DNA of 36,368 nt from Bacteroidota bacterium (GTDB taxonomy: Bacteria; Bacteroidota; Ignavibacteria; UBA10030): the NCBI GenBank assembly GCA_016928255.1, contig JAFGLB010000149.1, positions 1 through 36,368 on the forward strand, read 5' to 3'. Of this stretch, positions 27,058-35,199 are shown piece by piece (within the stretch, counting starts at the first letter, position 1; every line of letters begins with the position of its first letter). The notes under the pieces were generated by a model. It was not told the DNA's origin. It saw only the letters and a list, made by a program, of their open reading frames with translations, and did not search any database. Made by a program: the position numbers and the translations under genes.

Positions 27058-27285
27058 TTAAAAATATCTATTTGACAGGATTGGAATGATGAAATAAGCC
27101 AGACTCATTCCAGCGAATGTGAAGCCTGCAAGCGCTACAACAGACCAGAAGGCCATCATCAGTTCGCTGTCTTCTCTTTTGGCGTTTTTTAAAGCGAGAT
27201 AAATAGCTATGCTCCCGATGACAAAACAGACGCTGGATATGGTTCCAAATACTATGAGCAGCAGGCTGTCAGACATAACATACAA
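27058..27285 (-). CDS. Small two-helix membrane protein
   Basis: A 75-residue protein (or 72 if it starts at the fourth codon, also ATG) with hydrophobic segments at about residues 6-32 and 43-69, joined by a charged turn (LKNAKREDSE). No domain is recognised. It lies 48 nt after the DsbD gene and 41 nt before another membrane-protein gene on the same strand, consistent with an operon. Its length and two-helix hairpin shape are like small subunits or accessory proteins of membrane complexes, but this is only a comparison. Confidence 0.6.
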   Translation of the reverse strand: MYVMSDSLLLIVFGTISSVCFVIGSIAIYLALKNAKREDSELMMAFWSVVALAGFTFAGMSLAYFIIPILSNRYF

Positions 27286-27333
27286 AGATACAGAAATAAG
27301 AATGCCGAAGCAAAAACCGGAAAGATGTCCGGA

Positions 27334-29115
27334 TTAAAGATCATGCAAAGCGGCTTGTTTTAGTTTTTCGAGAAATTCGTCGGGCGGTACATAGCCGACA
27401 ATTCGTGAGTTTATAGCTTCATTTCCGTCGGCTCGTATGAAAACTATTGTCGGGACGCCGGAGATATTAAATTTTTTTCTCAAAATTTCGGATTCTGGCG
27501 AATCAAATTGAGTCAAATCTACTTTTAGACGGCTTAAATCCTTCGTTGCTTCGATCACTCTCGAATCTGTCCATGTATTGCGGTCAAGTTCAAGGCATGG
27601 TATGCACCAATCGGCCGAAAAATCAAGAATAACCGGCATACTGTTTTCTTTTGCTTCGATCAGATTCATTTCTGAATATTTTTCCCATGTGATTCCGGGT
27701 TCTTCGATACTGCCGGTATAATACGTACCCAGCAGTATTGCAGCTATTCCGAAAATCCACTGAACTTTTTTTAGCGGCGGCGTGTTCTTGCCGGAGTTGT
27801 CGATAAATCCGAGGTATATTCCGCCAATAACGAGTACGAGAGGGATTACATAAATAGTTTCTTTTGGTGCTATCGCCAGTGCAAGATAGAATAAAGCGAC
27901 ACCGGTTAGAATAACGCCGAATACATGTTCGATCCAGACAAGCCATGAGCCTGACCGGGGTATTTTTTTTATTAATCCGGAAAAAGTACCAAGTATAAGG
28001 TAAGGCAATCCGAGTCCCATAGAAAGAATAAAGAAAATCCAGAATCCGAACAACGCATCTCCTTTTGCCGCAACGAGCGTCAGAAGTGCGATGACTGGCG
28101 GCCCGACGCAAGGTGCTGCGAAAACACCCACGACCAGACCCGAAAGATACAATGCAATAAATCCGGTGCCGCTTATTCCGCCGAGCCTGCTTGTCAGCCA
28201 GTAAGGCATCCGGAAATTGTACAGGCCGAACGAACTCAATGCCAGGGCAAGCAGCAGTACAGCAATTGCACCCAGGATCCATGGACTTTGCAGCCAGCTT
28301 CCGAATAAACCGCCGCCGAGCGCTGCTGTTACTCCAAGCACACTGTACATTGATGCAATACCGAGGACATAAATGAGTGCTTTTAGAAAAATTCGTATAG
28401 TATTTGTTTCCGATTGTGAGCCAAATAATGAAATTGTCACAGACAGCATCGGATACACGCATGGTGTAAGATTAAGTGCCAGTCCGATGAGGAAGATAGC
28501 AAAGAAAGCGATCAATGCTCCTTTTTCATCGAACACAGCAGCAAGTTCATTCTTCACCGGGACTTCCGCATATTCAGCCGGTTTGTAATTGGCAAAAATT
28601 TCCTGGTACTGTTTTCCAATAATTTCGTCCGGACCGGCGATGTGTACAGGAATATTCAGCACAATGGTTGACGGTGCGAGACAGATATGATCGTTGCATG
28701 CCTGAATTGTTATGCTTGCTTTTATAGTATCGGCAGAAGGAGAAAGTTTATCCGATAATTTTATCGATGCAAAAATAAATACTGTATCCTCGTACACATC
28801 CAGCGGCTGTTCGGCAAATGCGAATGAAGCGAGTTTCCCGGGCGGGTACTGGACATCTGTAATAATTACCCCTTCTTTTTCTTCAAGGCTGAAGGTTGTC
28901 CCGATTAAATATTCAAAAGTAGGACGATGCGAGTTGATATGCCAGCTTTTTTCTATGCTGAGACGGATTGCAGCTTTTATCGTACTGCCCGCCTGTGCTT
29001 TATCCGATGAGAGTAAGGCAGCAGATTCCACTTTGCCTCCGGACGAATGCAGTTGATAAGAAAAAACAAACGCCGGCTGAATAAGAATTATAAACAGAGA
29101 GAGGAAAAATCTCAT
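27334..29115 (-). CDS. dsbD: Thiol:disulfide interchange protein DsbD-like
   Basis: Carries electrons from cytoplasmic thioredoxin across the inner membrane to periplasmic thiol proteins. A signal peptide is at residues 1-19. The periplasmic N-terminal domain (about 25-160) contains the Cys pair in QACNDHICLAP. Residues about 195-460 form the membrane core with LTPCVYPMLS and FAAPCVGPPVIALL, whose cysteines are the redox pair of the CcdA-type core. The C-terminal thioredoxin domain has DFSADWCIPCLELD. All three redox modules are therefore present. Its start codon lies one nt after the stop of the TlpA-like gene upstream, so they form an operon. Two small membrane proteins follow. Confidence 0.93.
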   Translation of the reverse strand: MRFFLSLFIILIQPAFVFSYQLHSSGGKVESAALLSSDKAQAGSTIKAAIRLSIEKSWHINSHRPTFEYLIGTTFSLEEKEGVIITDVQYPPGKLASFAFAEQPLDVYEDTVFIFASIKLSDKLSPSADTIKASITIQACNDHICLAPSTIVLNIPVHIAGPDEIIGKQYQEIFANYKPAEYAEVPVKNELAAVFDEKGALIAFFAIFLIGLALNLTPCVYPMLSVTISLFGSQSETNTIRIFLKALIYVLGIASMYSVLGVTAALGGGLFGSWLQSPWILGAIAVLLLALALSSFGLYNFRMPYWLTSRLGGISGTGFIALYLSGLVVGVFAAPCVGPPVIALLTLVAAKGDALFGFWIFFILSMGLGLPYLILGTFSGLIKKIPRSGSWLVWIEHVFGVILTGVALFYLALAIAPKETIYVIPLVLVIGGIYLGFIDNSGKNTPPLKKVQWIFGIAAILLGTYYTGSIEEPGITWEKYSEMNLIEAKENSMPVILDFSADWCIPCLELDRNTWTDSRVIEATKDLSRLKVDLTQFDSPESEILRKKFNISGVPTIVFIRADGNEAINSRIVGYVPPDEFLEKLKQAALHDL

Positions 29116-29116
29116 A

Positions 29117-29605
29117 TTATTTTAACAATGATTTTAATTTCTTTATCAGATCCTCTTTTGGAAGATATCCGGTTTGCACCCCCGCGACATATCCTTTTTT
29201 ATCTATAATGAAAGAGGTCGGAATAGAATTAAAGCCGCCGTATTGCCGGACAATATTTTCAGATCCTAATACTACAGGATAATTAATTTTTGCTTCTTTC
29301 ATATACGGGGCTACTTTTACCCAGCCTTCTCCATCCAGCGCGATACCTATAATTTCAAATCCTTTCGATTTGTATGAGTTGTATACTTCAATAAAATCCG
29401 GTATCTCTGCGCGGCACGGAGGGCACCATGTAGCCCAAAAATTTATTAGAACAACTCTTCCTCTTAAATTTTCCAGCTCAATTATTTCTCCGTCCTTTGT
29501 TTGAAGTGAAAAGTTCGGAGCTTTTGTTTTTTTCGATGTTTGCGAGGCAGATATACTAATAATGAAAACTGTTAATACGAATAAAATACTTAAACTGCGT
29601 TTCAT
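29117..29605 (-). CDS. TlpA/ResA-type periplasmic thioredoxin
   Basis: Signal peptide or anchor at residues 1-22. The thioredoxin fold follows, with the active site INFWATWCPPCRAEIPDF and the cis-Pro loop SIPTSFIIDKKG. Such proteins reduce periplasmic disulfides, for example in cytochrome c maturation. An AGAGAGGA site lies about 9 nt before the ATG. The next gene encodes DsbD, its likely reductant, so the pair is functionally coherent. Confidence 0.92.
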   Translation of the reverse strand: MKRSLSILFVLTVFIISISASQTSKKTKAPNFSLQTKDGEIIELENLRGRVVLINFWATWCPPCRAEIPDFIEVYNSYKSKGFEIIGIALDGEGWVKVAPYMKEAKINYPVVLGSENIVRQYGGFNSIPTSFIIDKKGYVAGVQTGYLPKEDLIKKLKSLLK

Positions 29606-29808
29606 GACGGTGATTCCTCTCTATTGATTAAAGTCGTACCTCATATAAATAACCGCTAAATTGGATATGAAGTTCCGCCTCTTAACCTGTTGAAAATAGC
29701 AAAAATTCGTTTGAATTGATATTTTTTATAGATTATTGTTTATGATTTTATTATTTATATCCATATAGTTTGCTTTTAATCCAATAAACGTCAATATTTT
29801 TCTAAACT

Positions 29809-30756
29809 ATGGAAAAACCTCTGTATATCATAGGCATAGACGGCGGCGGTACAAAAACTACGGCCATACTATGCGCACTTGATGGTTCAATACTTTCAGA
29901 GGCTCAAGGAGCGCCGACTAATTTTCAAATCATCGGTATTGAACGTTCAGGCAATACCATTCTCGACCTCATTAACACCTGCTGCCGTTCTGTTGGATGC
30001 AGCGTTTCGCAAATCGGTGCAATTGTGGCCGGCCTGGCCGGTGCCGGGAGACCGGGCGACAAGCAGAATATCCACGATGGGATAATTGAATCGGCCCGTT
30101 CGCGGAACCTGACAATCAATAATCTGGTTATAGAGAGTGACGCCCGGATCGCACTGGAAGGGGCTTTCAGCGGAAAACCGGGACTGATCGTCATAGCAGG
30201 AACAGGATCGATAGTGTTCGGGAAAAACGAGCAGGGTAAAATATTCCGTGCAGGCGGATGGGGAAGATTGATCGGAGATGAAGGCAGCGGATATACGATC
30301 GGCCGCCAAGCTTTCCGCGCAGTAGCGAAATCACTTGATGATAATAGAATCAAAACCAAATTATCGGCTCTTTTTGATAAAAAATTCGGATTGAATTCCC
30401 AGGAGACGATTATCGATTCTCTTTATAAAGATAATTTCGATATTGCATCTGTAGTACCGGCAGTTATTGAAGCCGCATCCGGAGGTGACAGGACGGCGAA
30501 AAGAATTTTGGATAATGCAGCTTGTGAATTGGTGGAACTAATCGAGATCGCACTTTACAAGATGAATAAAAAAGTCAAGAAATCCACAAAAAGGCCTCTT
30601 GCATTCATCGGCGGTTTGACGGCTGATGATCATTATTACCTGCGAAAAATTAATTCGGTTATCAGGAAAAAGAATCTGCCTGTTACCATAAAAAAAGCCG
30701 ATTCATCGCCGGTTGTGGGTGCGTCTGTTATGGCAATTAATATTCTGAATCATTAA
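29809..30756 (+). CDS. BadF/BadG-type sugar kinase (N-acetylglucosamine/muramic-acid kinase-like)
   Basis: ASKHA-fold ATPase, 315 residues. Phosphate-binding motif 1 is [10 protein letters not shown] at about residues 9-18. [11 protein letters not shown], the second phosphate loop [11 protein letters not shown], the segment [14 protein letters not shown] and a late [11 protein letters not shown] complete the family pattern seen in GlcNAc kinases and MurK-type MurNAc/GlcNAc kinases. The exact sugar is not readable from sequence. It is the first gene of the plus-strand cluster, divergent from the TlpA-DsbD operon across a 203-nt AT-rich gap, and 41 nt before the GT2 gene. The context of an AmpG-like permease and a SpoIID-like protein favours an amino-sugar substrate freed from peptidoglycan. 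Confidence 0.88.
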   Translation: MEKPLYIIGIDGGGTKTTAILCALDGSILSEAQGAPTNFQIIGIERSGNTILDLINTCCRSVGCSVSQIGAIVAGLAGAGRPGDKQNIHDGIIESARSRNLTINNLVIESDARIALEGAFSGKPGLIVIAGTGSIVFGKNEQGKIFRAGGWGRLIGDEGSGYTIGRQAFRAVAKSLDDNRIKTKLSALFDKKFGLNSQETIIDSLYKDNFDIASVVPAVIEAASGGDRTAKRILDNAACELVELIEIALYKMNKKVKKSTKRPLAFIGGLTADDHYYLRKINSVIRKKNLPVTIKKADSSPVVGASVMAINILNH

Positions 30757-30797
30757 TTCGATCTTCCATCGTTACTCAATATTTCTATTCAGGCGTT

Positions 30798-32270
30798 ATG
30801 AACAAACTCACAGTAATATTGCAATATCGACCGGCTCCCGAGTTTGAATTGAATCTTAATCGTCTTGCCGACTCTCCGTTAGTGGACAAGGTACTCGTTC
30901 TTTGTGATAAGAAACTTGATAATCTGCATCAAAAATGTGAAGCATTCAAAGCCGAATCGATAACGGCCGGCAGAGTATTCAACATCTTATCTCAAAAGAT
31001 CAGGACTAATTATTTTTTATTACTATTGCACCCGCATAGGATTGAACTCGGACAGAATGCCCTGCAGCGGATGATGGATGTGGCGGAACAGACGCGGGCA
31101 GGAATGGTTTACTCGGATTTTTACGAAATAGATAATAATGAACGCAAAGAGCATCCGCTGAATGACTATCAGCTCGGCAGTGTTCGCGACGGATTCGATT
31201 TTGGACCTCTTCTTCTCTTTTCGACTGCTGCCGTAAAAAAAGCGCTGAAGAAATACGGGAAAATTGAGAATTCTGCTTATACCGGAATATATGATCTTAG
31301 ATTAACGGTTGCTGTTGATAATACCATTTTTCATATAAAAGAATTTCTTTATTCAAGAATAAATTCCGTCTCTCAAAATCGTGAAAGCCAGTTTGATTAC
31401 GTGGATCCGGGCAACAGAAAAATACAGAAGGAGATGGAGGCGGCCGCCGTAAAATATCTGAAAAACATTGGAGCTTACCTTAAGCCAAAATTTGATAAGA
31501 TACCGAAATATGAAATATCTTTTCCTGTAGAGGCAAGCGTCGTTATTCCGGTCTTTAATCGGCTGAATATTGTCGGGGATGCGGTCAAAAGTGTTCTGGA
31601 GCAGAAAACAGATTTTTCATTCAATTGCATTGTTGTCGATAATTATTCTACAGACGGCACGACCTACCTGCTTCGCGAGCTGGCAAGAGGGCACGAACAG
31701 GTTAAGCTTATAATTCCTCAGCGTACCGATCTCGGTATAGGCGGATGCTGGAATGAAGCGGTTTTTTCAAGATATTGCGGGCGTTATGCAGTGCAGCTTG
31801 ATTCCGACGATCTCTACAGCAGTCCCGGCACTCTTCAGAAAATTATTAATGAATTCCATTCTCATAGGAATTATGCGATGGTGATAGGTTCGTACAAATT
31901 GGTAAACATGAAGCTTGAAACACTGCCTCCGAGTATAATTGATCACCGTGAATGGACTCCGGCTAACGGAAGAAATAATGCACTCCGGATAAACGGACTG
32001 GGTGCGCCGCGCGCGTTCAATACTGCAGTATTGCGTGATGAAGGCGGATTTCCTAATGTCAGTTACGGTGAAGACTATGCCGTTGCACTCCGCCTGTCGC
32101 GAAAATACCAGATAGGAAGGATTTACGAGCCGCTTTACCTTTGCAGGAGATGGAAAGGCAATTCGGATGCGGCGCTGTCTCTGGATAAGAAAAATTTATA
32201 TAATGAGTATAAGGATATGATAAGAACAGTAGAAATTCTCGCACGCCGCAGCCGATCCGGGAAAAAATAA
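30798..32270 (+). CDS. Two-domain GT2-like glycosyltransferase
   Basis: A soluble 490-residue protein with no membrane segment. The C-terminal half (about 245-490) is a GT-A fold: [32 protein letters not shown] and the metal-binding LDSDDLY (Asp335-Asp338), then [11 protein letters not shown]. The N-terminal half (about 1-240) looks like a second, degenerate GT-A domain with YSDFYE (Asp107) in place of the DxD. The donor and acceptor sugars are unknown. Its stop codon overlaps the ATG of the GNAT gene (TAATG), so it is translationally coupled. In this cluster a transfer to a nucleotide sugar or lipid made from salvaged sugar is possible, but this is inference. Confidence 0.85.
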   Translation: MNKLTVILQYRPAPEFELNLNRLADSPLVDKVLVLCDKKLDNLHQKCEAFKAESITAGRVFNILSQKIRTNYFLLLLHPHRIELGQNALQRMMDVAEQTRAGMVYSDFYEIDNNERKEHPLNDYQLGSVRDGFDFGPLLLFSTAAVKKALKKYGKIENSAYTGIYDLRLTVAVDNTIFHIKEFLYSRINSVSQNRESQFDYVDPGNRKIQKEMEAAAVKYLKNIGAYLKPKFDKIPKYEISFPVEASVVIPVFNRLNIVGDAVKSVLEQKTDFSFNCIVVDNYSTDGTTYLLRELARGHEQVKLIIPQRTDLGIGGCWNEAVFSRYCGRYAVQLDSDDLYSSPGTLQKIINEFHSHRNYAMVIGSYKLVNMKLETLPPSIIDHREWTPANGRNNALRINGLGAPRAFNTAVLRDEGGFPNVSYGEDYAVALRLSRKYQIGRIYEPLYLCRRWKGNSDAALSLDKKNLYNEYKDMIRTVEILARRSRSGKK

Positions 32271-32794
32271 TGAGAATTAATTATCGCCGATGGGAATTGA
32301 AGGATGTCGAACGCATTCGCCGATTTTTGTACGATACATGGCTGGATACTTACGGCGGATTTATACCTCACGGGGATATTAAACAATATCTCGGGGACAA
32401 TTATAACGAATATGCTTTGCGGTCGTTTTTTACTGACCAGAATACAGTCGGATTCATTGCCGAGGTTGACGGTGAATTGGCGGGATATGAAAAAACATTT
32501 TTTGATAGAAAAGAAGATAGGTTGTATGTCCAGCAGTTGTATATCCTGCACCAGTATCAAGGAATGGGGCTTGGAAGACAGCTGATGGCGTTTGCAGCTG
32601 ATCATGCTTTGACATATAATCTTGATCGTGTATGGCTGAGTGTAATGGCGAATAATACTCCAGCTTTGTTATGGTACCAAAATATGGGATATCAGATCAA
32701 AGAGAAAACGCCTTTTACACTGGGAAAAACGACTGTAGAGCATTATATCGGTTATGTGCCTGTCAACGATATTTTTCAACTATGCGAAAAGTAA
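32270..32794 (+). CDS. GNAT family acetyltransferase
   Basis: A 174-residue N-acetyltransferase. The acetyl-CoA site is LYILHQYQGMGLGRQLMAFA (motif A, QGMGLG), preceded by the strand DRLYVQQL and followed by WLSVMANNTPALLWYQNMGY (motif B). It begins in the stop codon of the GT2 gene. Substrate is unknown. In this setting it could acetylate a sugar amine or a peptide, but many GNATs in operons act elsewhere. Confidence 0.9.
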   Translation: MRINYRRWELKDVERIRRFLYDTWLDTYGGFIPHGDIKQYLGDNYNEYALRSFFTDQNTVGFIAEVDGELAGYEKTFFDRKEDRLYVQQLYILHQYQGMGLGRQLMAFAADHALTYNLDRVWLSVMANNTPALLWYQNMGYQIKEKTPFTLGKTTVEHYIGYVPVNDIFQLCEK

Positions 32795-33824
32795 ACTCAA
32801 TATATTAAAACAGACTGTGAATTCTATCGGTAATTCTTTCATCTCTAAAAAGACTTATGCAGTTTTTAATAAAGCGGGCAGCAGCGGTTCGCTGGCTGAA
32901 CTTTGCAATACTCTCCTCGAGCAGCAGAAAAAAGACTGGCCGCAGTTAGATGAAGGGTATAATGCATTAGCCTCAGTGCGGCTTCGAAATATCTGCTGCG
33001 ACGGCTTTTCTGCCGCCGTTCAATTCAATCCCGGACGTATAAAAAGTACAGCAGCCGATCTTGATCGAAAGACTGTCAGGGAACGTAAATGCTTTCTGTG
33101 TCCCGAGAATTTGCCGGAGCTGCAGAAAGGGATCCTTTATCGCAATGAATACCTGCTGCTTTGCAATCCCGCTCCCATATTTGACAGGCACCTGACTTTT
33201 TCCAGTATAAGTCATGTTCCGCAAAGATTGGAATCCAATTTGGAAATTCTTCTGAACCTGGCAAAAGATCTCAATCCAGAATACACTGTCTTTTATAACG
33301 GTCCGAGATGCGGTGCATCGGCACCGGATCATTTTCATTTTCAAGCAAGCCCCCGGTGTGCTTTGCCTGTGGAGCGCGATGCCGTGGATATGAAAAGGCG
33401 GAAACCGTTATATTATAATAAACACGTTGCCGGATGTATTTTGTTGAATTACGGGCGCACAGTTCTTATTATCGAATCCACCGATAAACCGCGGCTGCTT
33501 GAATTTATATCTGATCTGCTGAAAACCTGGAAAAGAAATCAAAACATTGAAGATGAATCGATGATGAATATTCTGTGCTCATACCAGGAGGATTTGTGGC
33601 GGCTGATCGTAATGCCGAGGAGCAAACACAGGCCGTATGTTTTTTCTCTGGAAGAGGAGAAACGCGTGGTTGTGAGTCCCGCCGCCGTCGATATGGGCGG
33701 CCTCATTATTATGCCGCGTGAAAAGGATTTTATTCTGGCAGATGCGAAGCTTATAGAAAATATATATTCTGAGGTAACGGAGCCGCCGGAAATGATAGAA
33801 AGAATTCTAGGACAATTGAAGTGA
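32754..33824 (+). CDS. DUF4922 protein, GalT/Ap4A-phosphorylase-like nucleotidyltransferase
   Basis: Predicted to transfer or release a nucleotide through a histidine intermediate. KCFLCPENLPE has a CxxC (Cys113, Cys116) as in GalT-type zinc sites, followed by IFDRHLTFSSISHVPQ and then DHFHFQASPR, an HxHxQ motif with His193, His195 and Gln197. In GalT and Ap4A phosphorylase the second His is the nucleophile. The start is uncertain: ATG 32754 overlaps the GNAT gene by 41 nt, and a GTG at 32817 lies after it. The recognisable domain begins near residue 48 (SLAELCNTLLEQQ). Its last codons overlap the start of the SpoIID gene by 4 nt. The natural substrate of DUF4922 is not known. Confidence 0.87.
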   Translation: MCLSTIFFNYAKSKLNILKQTVNSIGNSFISKKTYAVFNKAGSSGSLAELCNTLLEQQKKDWPQLDEGYNALASVRLRNICCDGFSAAVQFNPGRIKSTAADLDRKTVRERKCFLCPENLPELQKGILYRNEYLLLCNPAPIFDRHLTFSSISHVPQRLESNLEILLNLAKDLNPEYTVFYNGPRCGASAPDHFHFQASPRCALPVERDAVDMKRRKPLYYNKHVAGCILLNYGRTVLIIESTDKPRLLEFISDLLKTWKRNQNIEDESMMNILCSYQEDLWRLIVMPRSKHRPYVFSLEEEKRVVVSPAAVDMGGLIIMPREKDFILADAKLIENIYSEVTEPPEMIERILGQLK

Positions 33825-35155
33825 TTTCAGCAGAACCGGTCATTACAGTCGGGATTATCCAGCATGCGAAGGCGATTGAGGGAATCTTTCATGGTTTTTT
33901 TGAATTGCCGAATTCAGTGCGTCTTCAGGGACCTTTTACCGTATCCTGTTTAAACGGCTCGCTCGTTTTTAAAGATAATGAAGATGTGGAAGTAATCCGA
34001 AGCAGGCAGATCACCTGCCTGGCATTAAATAAAGCAACTTTCACACTGCGTGATGTTTCAATTGGAATCAATTTTCATTGGGAGCGTAAAGAAAACCAGT
34101 CGTTTGAGGGAAATTTGTTTTTTTTTCCGGATTCAGATGAAACTATATGTGCTGTAAATAAAATTGGAGTTGAAAAGTATCTTGAGAGTGTTATATCTTC
34201 GGAAATGAGCGCTGAAGCGCCTGTTGAACTTCTCAAAGCGCATGCTGTCGCTTCAAGAAGCTGGCTGGCTGCTGCACTTGAACGCAAGGTAAAAAAGAAA
34301 GATGTCGGCCAGCCGCCGGGACAATTTGCAGCGGCCGAGGATGAAGTAATAAAATGGTATGACCGGGAGGATCATGCTTCGTTCGATGTATGCGCGGACG
34401 ATCATTGCCAGAGGTACCAGGGTATTACTAAAGTAATTTCAGGCAGTGTGGAAGAAGCTGTTGCAGCCACGCGCGGCCAGTTTATTTTATTTAATAACGA
34501 AATATGCGATGCCCGTTTTTCCAAGGTATGCGGCGGCAGAACTGAAGTATTCGAAAACACATGGGAACCTGCATCCGTTCCGTATTTACAGTCCGTCTCT
34601 GATTCGAAGCAAAATCATCCCCGAATTTCCAATGAATCGGATGCCGAATGCTGGTTCATGTCTTCTCCCGATGTTTTCTGCAATACGACAGACGGAAAAA
34701 TTATTAAAAGTGTTTTGCCGTCTTTCGACCGGGAGACAGCAGATTTTTTCCGCTGGAGAGTTGAGTATACACAGGAACAGCTTGCCGAAATTATCCAATC
34801 CAAGTCCGGAATTGATTTTGGAATAATAACGGATTTGGAACCGCTTCTGAGAGGGCCTTCCGGACGAATATGCAGGTTAAAAATTATCGGCACAAAACGA
34901 ACCGTAACTGTCGGAAAAGAACTGGAAATACGCCGCTGGCTGTCCAGTTCTCATCTTTATTCGAGTGCATTCATAATAAAAATAGAACGTGATAAAAATG
35001 ATGTACCGGTGAAATTTATTTTCAACGGTGCCGGATGGGGGCATGGTGTCGGAATGTGTCAGGTAGGCGCGGCGGTAATGGCGATAAAAGGTTTTAAAGC
35101 TGAAGAAATTCTGAAACACTATTTCTGCGGAGTTGAACTTAAAAAATTGTATTAG
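33821..35155 (+). CDS. SpoIID/LytB-domain protein without a signal peptide
   Basis: Starts with GTG inside the TGA of the previous gene (GTGA), so it is translationally coupled. There is no hydrophobic N-terminus (MISAEPVITVGIIQHA), unlike the usual secreted or anchored SpoIID proteins. The SpoIID core (about 110-440) has YLESVISSEMSAEAPVELL with Glu128 at the place of the catalytic Glu of SpoIID lytic transglycosylases. KAHAVASRSW, CADDHCQRYQG, CGGRTEVFENTW and a C-terminal GAGWGHGVGMCQVGA complete the family pattern. SpoIID cleaves peptidoglycan glycan strands. A cytoplasmic form would need imported fragments, and the AmpG-like gene 44 nt downstream could supply them. Confidence 0.88.
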   Translation: MISAEPVITVGIIQHAKAIEGIFHGFFELPNSVRLQGPFTVSCLNGSLVFKDNEDVEVIRSRQITCLALNKATFTLRDVSIGINFHWERKENQSFEGNLFFFPDSDETICAVNKIGVEKYLESVISSEMSAEAPVELLKAHAVASRSWLAAALERKVKKKDVGQPPGQFAAAEDEVIKWYDREDHASFDVCADDHCQRYQGITKVISGSVEEAVAATRGQFILFNNEICDARFSKVCGGRTEVFENTWEPASVPYLQSVSDSKQNHPRISNESDAECWFMSSPDVFCNTTDGKIIKSVLPSFDRETADFFRWRVEYTQEQLAEIIQSKSGIDFGIITDLEPLLRGPSGRICRLKIIGTKRTVTVGKELEIRRWLSSSHLYSSAFIIKIERDKNDVPVKFIFNGAGWGHGVGMCQVGAAVMAIKGFKAEEILKHYFCGVELKKLY

Positions 35156-35199
35156 TATAGGCGCGTTTCAAGAGTATTCATTATTAAAAAATAGCAGGC

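Noticed and set aside
27283-27314. Bacteroidetes-type promoter (TTTG, 20 nt, TATCTTTG) on the minus strand before the small membrane protein
   Set aside because: The match is good, but its start point would fall on or after the first start codon, other genes show sigma-70-like boxes, and one such match can occur by chance in AT-rich DNA.
27623-28462. A 279-codon minus-strand frame inside the DsbD gene
   Set aside because: It overlaps the strongly supported DsbD membrane core in another frame and is rich in Arg, Cys and Ser without any domain pattern.
32754-32816. The first 21 codons of the DUF4922 frame as a certain part of the protein
   Set aside because: They overlap the GNAT gene, have no ribosome site and lie outside the recognised domain. 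A GTG at 32817 is an equally possible start, so the extension is noted but not asserted.
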